Origin: Penium margaritaceum
Lineage: Eukaryota > Streptophyta > Zygnematophyceae > Desmidiales > Peniaceae
Reading direction: 5' to 3'
Length of the DNA: 25,117 nucleotides
Assembly: GCA_023375785.1 (NCBI GenBank)
Contig: SZWC01000537.1
Coordinates: 189,330-214,446, forward strand
The translations under genes were made by a program, and so were the position numbers. The stretch's first letter is position 1; the number at the start of each line of letters is the position of its first letter. Shown here in pieces: positions 18,291 through 25,117 of this stretch. The notes beneath the pieces are model-generated. The model did not search any database. It saw nothing but the letters and a program-made list of their open reading frames with translations, and was not told where the DNA came from.

Positions 18291-19020
18291 CTGTTTGGCT
18301 CAGGGAGAGCTACTCATTGTGGCCAAGGCACTGGCAAAGCCTGATGAGGCCAAGTGGAGGGAGGCGATGGACAGAAAGCTTGCTTCCATCAAAGAAAATT
18401 GCACGTGGGTGTTGGTGGACAGACCCGCTAACGCTCACGTGGTGGGCTCAAAGTGGGTGCTCAGGCTGAAGCGGAAGCAAGATGATAGCATCCACAAGTA
18501 TAACACAAGGATTGTGGCAAAGGGATTTTTTCAGCGCGTAGGGACTGAGTACAATGAGACCTTTGTACCAGTCGTCACGTTTGCCTCCATGAGGTCCCAG
18601 CTGGCCGTCCTAGCCACCAAAGACCTTGAGATCCACGAGATGGATGTGAAGACAGCTTTCCTTTACGGGAAGCTTGACAAGGAGGTGTTAATGGAGGTAC
18701 CAGAAGGTGTCCAAGCACCTGAGGGTAAAATTTGCAAGCTGGTGAAGGTATTGTACAGCCTGAAATAGGCATTCCAGATCTGGAACAAGGAAATGGACAG
18801 CTACATGGCTGAGCTCTCCTTCGCGCACTGCAAGAACGAACCTAGCGTCTATATGCGAAAGGATGAGCATGGCTTGCTGCTTGTGGTATTGTATGTCGAT
18901 CACTTGACAATGTGTTCTTCCACTAATGAGGCCATTGCGGACCTTGAGAAGCAGCTGAATAGCAATTTCAAGATGAAAGACATGGGTCCTCTTGAGTACT
19001 AGATTGGGATTTCCGTTTAC
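18291..19020 (+). pseudogene. Element B reverse transcriptase
   Basis: One frame with TAG stops at 18766 and 19000. Blocks: WREAMDRKLASIKENCTW, VGSKWVLRLKRK, RIVAKGFFQRVG, IHEMDVKTAFLYGKLDKEV, EVPEGVQAPEGKI, LYSLK*AFQIW, SVYMRKDEHG and the catalytic box LYVDHLTMC (YVDH, 18892-18903). His for the second Asp of YVDD removes a metal ligand, so the enzyme would be dead even without the stops. MKDMGPLEY*IGIS closes the palm. The two TAG codons stand where Gln is common (LKQA) or plausible, consistent with CAG to TAG changes. Confidence 0.92.
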
Positions 19021-19842
19021 TGCAATTGCAAAGCCGGCACCATCGAGCTCAACCAGACCAAGTAGATCATGGACGTCTTGAAGCGCTACAACATGGAGGA
19101 ATCCAAACCTGTCAGCACCCCCATGCCCTCCGGTTGCAATATCTCCTCCTCCATGTCACCAAGCAACGAGGCAGACCGGCGGGAGATGAAAAACATTTCG
19201 TACAAGTCCGCCGTTGGGAGCCTTATGTATGCGATGGTGGGGACGCAACCTGACATCGCTTTTGCGGTGGGCCAGGTCAGCAGGTTTGTGGCCAACCCTG
19301 GGCCAGAACATTGGCAAGCAATGAAGCCAATTTTTTGCTACCTCAAAAAGACTTGGCACGTTGGACTTCGGTTTGGAGGTCTGGAAGGATCAGAATTGCT
19401 ACGACTGACGTGCTACAGTGACGCGGACTGGGGAGGGCGGATTGACGAAAGGAAGTCCACCTCAGGATTTGTCCGTCTTCTCAACGGTGGTGCGGTCTCG
19501 TGGGCGAGCAGGAAGCAGGACTGCGTCTCGCTTTCTACTTCTGAGGCAGAGTACATGGCACTCTCCAAAGTGTGTAAGGAAACACAGTGGCTTCGCAGTT
19601 TGCTTGATGAGATCAAGGCACCACAAGAGGAAGCAACCGTCATCCGCATCAACAACCAAAGTGCCATCGCTATGGCAGAGGTTGACATGATCTCTCGGCG
19701 TACAAAGCACATTTGGTACCACTACTCACGTGACCCTCTTGCCAAGGGTGTTGTGGAACTAGAGCACTTCGCAACCAAGAAAATGATTGCGGACTTCTTG
19801 ATAAAGCCACTAGACAGCGACTTGCATGTTGTAGGTGCTTGA
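19021..19842 (+). pseudogene. Element B RNase H
   Basis: After a TAG at 19063 the frame is open for 257 codons: DVLKRYNMEESKPVSTPM, SAVGSLMYAMVGTQPDIAFA, VANPGPEHWQAMK, YSDADWGGRIDERKSTSGF, SLSTSEAEYMALSK, NNQSAIAMAE, RRTKHIWYHYSR and a C-terminal ELEHFATKKMIADFL block. The acidic active-site residues of SDAD and EAEY are present. Asn replaces Asp in the INNQSA block (usually xDNQSA), which may weaken metal binding. It would degrade the RNA template strand. The frame ends with TGA at 19840-19842. Confidence 0.92.
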
Positions 19843-19962
19843 GGAGTCGGCATGGTGGATGCAGGAGATGAGAACTCAAGACCAAGACACCAACATGCAC
19901 AAATACAGTACAGAGCTGTGGGTTCATGCAGAAGAAAGTTACCACAGCAGATGGCCTGAGGT
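19843..19962 (+). other. Short non-coding tail between pol and the polypurine tract of element B
   Basis: About 120 bases with a purine-rich second half and no long frame. Nothing further is seen. The downstream polypurine tract and LTR follow directly. Confidence 0.5.
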
Positions 19963-19975
19963 GCAAGGGATAGAT
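19963..19975 (+). other. Polypurine tract of element B
   Basis: GCAAGGGATAGAT lies immediately before the 3' LTR. It is near-identical to GCAAGGGGGATAT of element A and marks the plus-strand priming site. Confidence 0.7.
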
Positions 19976-20426
19976 TTTTGTTCTTTTATGCCCCATGGCC
20001 ACTGCTATGGATTCACGGACAGGTTGGGCATGCACTGCTCCCTTGGATTATGTCCCCCAAACTTTGTTTGTGGTGCAAGTCCAAGCGAGACACCAGAAGT
20101 GTAGCGCAACAGATAACATGTTGGACTTAGGAACAACAGGTCCTGCGCTTGAGCCTTGATGTGTGCAGGAGGGGTTTTGTCTTTCCTACACACGGGAAGT
20201 TTCTTGGACATTTCTCTATGCATGAGGACGATGTGTCACTTGGCGTTTGGTGGATGCGCCAATTGGTAAGCTGGTGAGGTGGTATGGAGTGGCCACCCCA
20301 AAAGTGCCACTACATACACACAGCTCAGACGCTAGGCCTTGGACTATATGTACCAGGCACATTCCTCATTCTTTTACACAATCTGGCGTTAGATGCTCCT
20401 CATAGAGTTATCCAACTAAGGAACAG

Positions 20427-20433
20427 TATAAAG
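20427..20433 (+). promoter_or_regulatory. TATA box of family B LTR
   Basis: TATAAAG in the 3' LTR. The 5' LTR has TACAAAT at the same place. It is the only TATA-like site upstream of the hairpin region in this LTR. Confidence 0.5.
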
Positions 20434-20509
20434 GAGACACTGGTTGGTCTAAGCCCCACGAGTTAGTCGTTGACTAGCACCTCACGCGACAGTGACCAAG
20501 TGTTAAGTG

Positions 20510-20514
20510 GACAC
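20510..20514. repeat. Target site duplication of the family A solo LTR (left)
   Basis: GACAC is repeated at 21216-21220. The uninterrupted 5' LTR of element B reads GGAGACAGTTGC at this place, which confirms a single GACAC-like site before insertion. Confidence 0.93.
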
Positions 20515-20584
20515 TGTTGGAGTAATGCTCCTCACCATGGCAGGAGTGACTCCAAAAAAGGAACACCAAAAAGACAAGCCAAGG

Positions 20585-20639
20585 TGGCTTAGTGGTTAAT
20601 GGTGTTCACCTCTAGAGGCAGGGGCCCGGGTTCAATTCC
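20585..20639 (+). promoter_or_regulatory. tRNA-like A box and B box in the solo LTR
   Basis: TGGCTTAGTGG (20585-20595) and GGTTCAATTCC (20629-20639), 33 bases apart. The A box fits TRGCNNAGYGG fully, and the B box fits GGTTCRANTCC. The sequence before it (AAGCC...GGCTT) and after it (CCCGGG...TTCCCATG) does not form a tRNA acceptor stem. It lies about 70 bases into the LTR in element sense. This is the strongest of the three copies for plus-strand reading. Confidence 0.6.
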
Positions 20640-20725
20640 CATGAGATGAAATTGTGCCCTGCCTCAAGGGAGGTGGAAAATAGATGCCAGGAAGCTAGCT
20701 CAATCTCTAGAGTTCCTCTTTAAGT

Positions 20726-20880
20726 TTCTAGAAGGCCAGGTGAGGGTCCAGGAAGGTGGCACACCTTCTAGAAGGGGTGACTTGTCCTACAAGGCATCTA
20801 GAAGTATCTAAGTCTTTGGACACCTTCCCTCCTACTAGAAGCAAGCTGAGGAATCTAGAAAGGAGCAGAAGCTTCTAGAG
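20726..20880 (+). promoter_or_regulatory. Heat-shock-element-like cluster in the solo LTR
   Basis: TTCTAGAA at 20726-20733 and again at 20766-20773. GAAgcTTCtaGAG at 20868-20880 is a three-unit match with one substitution in the last unit. CTAGAA variants lie between. They are upstream of the TATA box at 21009. The same LTR section of element A holds TTCtaGAAacTTC (1042-1054). Confidence 0.45.
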
Positions 20881-21008
20881 GAAGGAAGGGATGCCTTCCT
20901 AGGTGGGAAAATGACAGCCTACCAAGGGCAACTCTAGAAGCCATAGAATCTGCTAGGAAGCTCCAAATCTGGCATGCTTTGGTGTTCTGGAAAGCTTAGA
21001 TCAGTGGC

Positions 21009-21015
21009 TATAAAA
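21009..21015 (+). promoter_or_regulatory. TATA box of the solo LTR
   Basis: TATAAAA is flanked by AGTGGC (21003-21008) and GCCACT (21017-21022), a perfect 6-bp inverted repeat. Element A's 3' LTR has the same layout. It probably marks the start of the R region about 30 bases downstream. Confidence 0.6.
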
Positions 21016-21215
21016 TGCCACTACTTGTGAGCCTTGACCAAGGTTTTCATTCCCAGTCAATTGAGGCCAAAACTATTGCCTCACTCTCTGACCAGTTTTC
21101 TACCATCCTTGGAACCAGTTGCCTCCACAGTTTCAGTCTCTCCAAAAACAGTTGGTGGTGTGAACTAGCCACTGCTAGGGACCCTCCAGGGTGCACATTC
21201 ACCCTCAGGCCAACA

Positions 21216-21371
21216 GACACAGTTGCTAGTAAGTGATTGCCTAGGAGCTGCTCAATGTGGAACCGTGATCCTGAGGGTGATATCTTCTCCTAGCTCAAAT
21301 GCTAGGAGCAGACGGCAGGTGCTACTGTGTCGGCCCTATTTTCTAGTCCGTTTGCCTCATGCCGGTTGACA
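21216..21371 (+). repeat. Element B 3' LTR, second part
   Basis: Resumes with the repeated GACAC and AGTTGCTAGTAAG, aligning with 14953-15107, and ends GGTTGACA at 21371. It holds the conserved hairpin CTCCTAGC/GCTAGGAG (21287-21308). Confidence 0.92.
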
Positions 21372-21376
21372 TTAAG
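21372..21376. repeat. Target site duplication of element B (right)
   Basis: TTAAG matches 14309-14313. Joining the two flanks restores element C reverse transcriptase reading TFK-MSDMG. Confidence 0.88.
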
Positions 21377-22242
21377 ATGTCAGACATGGGAGAGGTGGAG
21401 TAGTACCTCGGGGTGAAAATCACGCGGAACTAGAGGAAAGGCACGCTTGAGCTGGGGCTGGCCAACAACGTGGTCGAGGTGCTGAAGAGGTATAGCATAG
21501 AGGAATTTAGACGATTTGGCAGTCCGGTCTCTACCACGTGTGAAATGAGTGAAATACTGGCGCCACAAACAAAAAGAGAGTGAGAGGATGTGACAAGGTT
21601 ACCCCACCAACTAGTGATGTGCACCCTCATGTACGCCATGGTGGTGACTCAACCATACATGGCCTATGCGGTGGGTCACGTGGGCACGCATGTGGCCGAT
21701 CCAGGGCCAGTACACTACAAAGCGATCAAGCATATCCTCTGCTAATTGCGGGCAAAGAAGTACGCATGCCTGAGGTTTGAAGGTAAAGGGTGGTGGGAAC
21801 TCTTGTCTGGTTTCCTATACAAATGTAGAATACACTGGCAATGTGCGATACCGGAAGTCCACATCCAGCTATGTGTTCTTCCTTGATGGTTCAACGATCC
21901 CATGGCAGAGCAAAAAGAAAGACTGCATTGCCACCTCCACGGTAGATTCAGAGTGCGTTGTGTTGGCCAAAGCAGTCAAGGAGGCTGTGTGGCTTTGCGG
22001 GTTGCTGGCGGACCTTGACGTGGCACAACAAGGGCCAAAAGTGCTGCTGGAGGACAGCACTTGCGTTGTCTTGCTTACCAACAACTCAGCGCAACACACG
22101 AGGAAAAAGCACATCGATGTGCGGTGCCACAACGTACAGGACATGGTGGATAAGGGAAAGGTGGTGTTGTAGCATTGTAGCATGCGCCATGTGCTTGCTA
22201 ATCACTTGAGCAAAGCACAACCAGTGGATTGGCACCTAATGA
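21377..22242 (+). pseudogene. Element C reverse transcriptase 3' end and RNase H
   Basis: Resumes with MSDMGEVE*YLGVKI, LELGLANNVVEVLKRYSIEE and, in later frames, LMYAMVVTQPYMAYAVGH and VADPGPVHYKAIKHILC. RNase H follows: GNVRYRKSTSSYVFFLDGST, IPWQSKKKDCIATSTVDSE, LAKAVKEAVWLCGLLADLDV and HIDVRCHNVQDMVDKGKVVL, ending with HVLANHLSKAQPVDW. The SDAD motif is unreadable (SYTNVEY stands there). DSE replaces EAE. Stops and at least two shifts interrupt it. The 21777-22172 section is the longest clean stretch. Confidence 0.8.
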
Positions 22243-22928
22243 GCGTGTGGGGAGGCATCCACCAGCAGCTGGAGGGGGCAAATCCTTGTATTTTTCTCTA
22301 GCTCCCTGGAGATGGATCTAAATCCAGATTGGATTAAAGTTCCTGAAATTTGACAAGTTGCTGAATAAAGTGAAAGTAACTAACCGTATTACTCAGTAAT
22401 ACAGTTTGTTACTCGGGGACTGTAGCATTCTGACTGCAGCTGCTCGCTCAAGTTTTAAAAAACATCAATCCCCATCACCAAACTCAATCATTCAGTCACC
22501 TAAATGGACCCCAAATCACAGGGTGCCGCCACTATGCGTAGGGAAATGCGTGCCTCCAGAAATTCATTTTCATGGGTCCTAAATGGCTGAGGATGCCTTG
22601 GTCGTCGTGCGCACGACCAACTGGGCAACTGGATTGGGGTGCCGCGCTTCGGCTGACGTAGTGAAAGCTATAGGTAACCGAATTGCATGCAGTGTGATCC
22701 GTTGGGAAGCTCGTCAATCCATATCTACGTCCAAAAACTACTGGAAAATGATGTCATTCCCTTTGCAAAGTGACTGTCCCACAACTGTGTCCAACTCCCA
22801 CAAACATAGCAGGAGACGACCTCAAAGCTCACACTTAGACACAGAACTCGCACAAAACAGTGCCATGAACACAACTGAAGACACATCAGGGCATGTTGGA
22901 ACCACAACACAGCCGTGGATTTCTGAAA
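22243..22928 (+). repeat. Element C 3' LTR, internally deleted
   Basis: Aligns with the 5' LTR from GGGGAGGCATC through AAATCCTTGTATTTTTCTC to TTTCTGAAA. About 225 bases present in the 5' LTR (roughly 9320-9565) are missing between AAGTGAAAGTAAC and ACTCAGTAATACAG. The start is uncertain because it merges with pol text (VWGGIHQQLEG). The terminal CTGACA of the 5' copy reads CTGAAA. Confidence 0.7.
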
Positions 22929-23245
22929 GCTCCTCCTCTTTTTGACTACGCAGACAGCTGGCACATAGGTGACTATGTCTTAGCTTCGTCAAGCACTTCA
23001 CAAAGTTGCAGCACATGAGGCGGGAGTAGGAGCGGCCTGCATCCATCTCCGTGGATTGAGTATTTCCACAGGCACAAATGAAAATTTCCCCTTTCTCTTT
23101 CCCTGTGCACGACACCCGCTTCTTGGCATCATATCCCCGCTCCACCACTTTGGCCCACAGGCAAAGAAAACATAACCCTGATTCACAATGCTCTGGTAGG
23201 ACGCATTATACGTGACACAGCGTTCCACAAGTCACACAGGCTTTG
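22929..23245 (-). pseudogene. PHD-like and Cys-rich zinc-binding block (right part of split gene)
   Basis: One minus-strand frame reads ACVTCGTLCHV, a TAA (23208-23206), then CVLPEHCESGLCFLC. This gives C-x2-C-x4-H-x2-C-x10-C-x2-C, the spacing of the second half of a PHD finger. Further on come a CTGKEKGEIFICACGN block, then MCCNFVKCLTKL and RHSHLCASCLRSQKEEE. The Cys block spans 23238-22954. PHD fingers usually read histone tails; that role is only a possibility here. The frame runs straight into the right edge of element C, and the Cys-rich frame at 9150-8860 probably continues it. The stop implies decay. Confidence 0.5.
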
Positions 23246-23870
23246 GGTTCTTCCACCGGGCATAGATGTTCTCTGAGACATTTTCACTTGACCGGCGGTT
23301 GGCGCTTTTGCTGACGTGGGCCGGAGAGGGGTGTAAGTTCAGTGGGTGAGAAGATATTCTGCAGGGCTTTGTCCACCTCTCCTGCTACATACACCGCAAC
23401 TGTTGGGATCAGTTCAGGTGTGAGTCTCTACGGGCGGAAGAGTCCCACTGCTGAGTCTGTGTCCTTTCTTGCTTCTTGCTGTTTATTGGCTGCTTGCCTG
23501 ACCACTTATGCAATCTGTTCCTGCTTCTTGGCCTTGTTCTGCTCTTCTTTGCTTCTGTTCACATACTTCTCTGACAAACTGTAGCAGCTGCTGCATATTC
23601 CCACTCCAGAAACTGGTGCAATTTCTCCACTTTTGAAGACTGGCTTTCCCACTCTGCAGCTCTGGTCCTGGTTTTCATGTTCACAGAGTCCGATGTTGCA
23701 CTTGGGGAAGCGCTGCTGGAGCCTTCAATCTTTCTCATGTGCTCATCCATCCAGCTCTCCTGTAAATCGACCACAGTCTCTACAAAGCCATGTTTCCTGC
23801 CTCCGCTTCTCATTATTTTCTCACCCAGCTCACATGTTGTAGGTATCCTGGGTGGAAGGCGTCTTCCAGA
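23246..23870 (-). pseudogene. Charged middle region of the Cys-rich locus
   Basis: Minus-strand text in two frames: FVETVVDLQESWMDEHMRKI, TRTRAAEWESQSSKVEKLHQ and FLEWEYAAAATVC (23813-23559). After a shift come a Lys/Gln-rich stretch (KEEQNKAKKQEQIA) and LTPELIPTVAVYVAGEVDKAL (about 23420-23340). The periodic Glu/Lys/Leu pattern suggests coiled coil. There are stops between the pieces. No domain is recognised. It links Cys cluster 24252-24175 to the PHD-like block. Confidence 0.35.
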
Positions 23871-23899
23871 TCCACCGTTTTATCTATCTTCACTCCTTC

Positions 23900-24620
23900 C
23901 CTTCTTCCTACTTCTCTGAATAAAACCCAAACCCATTATCCAACTGCTCCTCGCTTCCACCAACTTCTTCCATTCTCTCTAGGTCGAGCCCTCCACCTTT
24001 ATGGGGACTTGTTTCCTCTCTCTCCTCCTTCTTCATCATCGTACTCCTTCTGTTTAGCATCCTCCCAACTTTCACCCTTGGTCTCCCAAACTTTTCCAAC
24101 TTGTTGTCCTTGATGTGCTGGCAGTCTTGATAGACACTTCATTCCTTCCCCCCTTCCTTGGTCTAGAATTCATTGCAGATTGAACAGGATGCCTGCCCAA
24201 CCCTGCCCAGTAATACCTCCTGACAAGCTGCACATTTTCCACAGAACCTGCAGACTAGCTCTCTCAGTGCTTCTGCTTGTTCTGTGTGCAGGAGGGTGCA
24301 TTCCTGATGCTCACGCTCAGACCGTGAAGTAGACTCCTTCTTCTTGTATTCCCTGTTCCCTCCTACTCCAGATTCTCCTTGTTTAGATTGATCCTCTTCC
24401 TTGTCCTCCACAATGTCCTCCTTCTCTGTATTTTTTCCATCCTTTTCCTGCAAAATCCTCTTCTTTTCTGCTTCAATATCCCTCCATCTTACTACAAGGA
24501 TTCCGTGCATAGTCCACCCTTCCACCACGGCAACATCTGGCAGCATTTTACCTGTGAGGAGAATGTGACTGCGCCATGAGTTTGGGAGCAGTAAATGAGG
24601 TATGGTAAATCAAGGGTACT
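23900..24620 (-). pseudogene. N-terminal part of the Cys-rich locus
   Basis: One minus-strand frame runs from about 24620 to 23908 with two internal stops. It begins LLLPNSWRSHILLTGKMLP and VAVVEGWTMHGILVVRWRDI, followed by a Lys/Glu-rich acidic stretch. A cysteine cluster CRFCGKCAACQEVLLG...CSICNEF (24252-24175) follows. After TAG (24165-24163) and TGA (24141-24139) it continues TKEGGKE*SVYQDCQHIKDN and KLEKFGRPRVKVGRM. The stops fit CAG to TAG (Gln) and TGG to TGA (Trp). No start is assigned: the ATG at 24546 is internal to the open frame. The family is not recognised. Confidence 0.45.
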
Positions 24621-25117
24621 TCTTGCACGGCACATTCAATGTATTAGGTACCAAATCCAGGACATTTTGCAAGAAGTTGTCTAGAGGGGTACGCATACTC
24701 TTTTCACATGGAGAAGTATGTATATGATACTCGTACCTTGGGAATTGCATGCAGTAGTTTAGCCAGGGAAACTTGAATGTATGACATTCCGGTCTAAATG
24801 TGCAATAGCCGTATGTATGTCTTCATAATTTCTGATTGGTTACCTTTGTAAAGTGGGTGGTTGATCTCAGAACTTTAAACTACGAAAGAGAACCGCCTTC
24901 ATAACAAGCGCACTTCCACAAATATTGCAATATTTACTTGTTAGCAACATCATGCGGACCCCCCTCCTCCAAAACCAATGAGTGTATTGGGATGGTATAG
25001 CTGGGCCGTGTATTGCATGACCGTTACTTTTATGTACTAAGTGTAGAATACACTTCGTGTATTTTCCATGTGTTCATGAGATGTACGGGTCATAGACACT
25101 CTACCAATACAATTCCC
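24621..25117. other. Right flank, no recognised feature
   Basis: AT-rich, with no open frame of note, no repeat shared with the rest of the window and no RNA gene seen. A possible branch or upstream exon of the Cys-rich locus cannot be excluded. Confidence 0.4.

Larger units (their letters stand above)
19976..20514 (+). repeat. Element B 3' LTR, first part
   Basis: Aligns with 14314-14957. Its first bases read TTTTGTTC against TGTTGATC in the 5' copy, so the terminal TG has mutated. It keeps TATAAAG at 20427-20433 and the short CA seed of the microsatellite. It is interrupted at 20515 by the family A solo LTR and resumes at 21216, where GACAC is the target duplication. Confidence 0.9.
20515..21215 (+). 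mobile_element. Solo LTR of family A inside the element B 3' LTR
   Basis: 701 bp from TGTTGGAGTAATG to GGCCAACA, flanked by GACAC. It is the reverse complement of the LTRs of element A as they lie in this window, so it reads in plus-strand sense. It carries the A/B box pair (20585-20639), a TTCnnGAA cluster (20726-20880) and TATAAAA (21009-21015). A solo LTR with intact duplication arises when the two LTRs of a full element recombine. It is the youngest datable insertion in this nest. Confidence 0.95.

Noticed and set aside
20577..20645. A true tRNA gene
   Set aside because: A and B boxes are good, but no acceptor stem pairs, the T stem is only about 3 bp, no credible anticodon arm forms, and the segment repeats within LTRs.

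Overview
The window is eukaryotic, repeat-dominated nuclear DNA. There is no bacterial-style operon, no Shine-Dalgarno spacing and no long intact gene. The mix of Ty1/copia LTR retrotransposons, a hAT-type MITE, long AT-rich stretches and TAG-biased decay suggests a plant or streptophyte alga. I cannot name the species from sequence alone.

Almost everything recognisable belongs to three different, decayed copia families, called A, B and C here. Element A (705-6792, minus strand) has two LTRs, TG...CA ends and a perfect 5-bp target duplication (TCTCT). Its gag-pol is broken, and a 472-bp hAT-like MITE (3118-3589, 8-bp TSD with one mismatch) sits inside it. Element C (about 9155-22928, plus strand) is the most decayed. 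A solo LTR of its own family (about 11422-12394) sits in its integrase, and element B splits its reverse transcriptase. Element B (14314-21371, plus strand, TSD TTAAG) has the best preserved gag-pol. Its 5' LTR carries a (CA)n microsatellite, and its 3' LTR is split by a 701-bp solo LTR of family A (20515-21215, TSD GACAC). The order of insertion is therefore C, then B, then the family A solo LTR; A and the MITE form a second, independent nest.

The families share unusual traits. All three primer-binding sites match the anticodon arm, not the 3' end, of initiator tRNA-Met, as in Drosophila copia. All three integrases have 33 residues between the second catalytic Asp and the Glu, instead of the usual 35. 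Family A LTRs also carry a tRNA-like A-box/B-box pair with a conserved 33-nt gap, and a cluster of heat-shock-element-like TTCnnGAA units. These LTR features are the most interesting content of the window.

Element C interrupts minus-strand sequence (about 24620-22930 and 9150-8130) that encodes several cysteine/histidine clusters, one with PHD-like spacing, in frames with a few stops. This is probably a host or multicopy zinc-finger-type gene, now a pseudogene or exon remnants. The flanks of element A (1-699, 6798-8130) hold only weak exon candidates, and 24621-25117 holds nothing I can name. All boundaries come from hand alignment within this window; no database search was possible.
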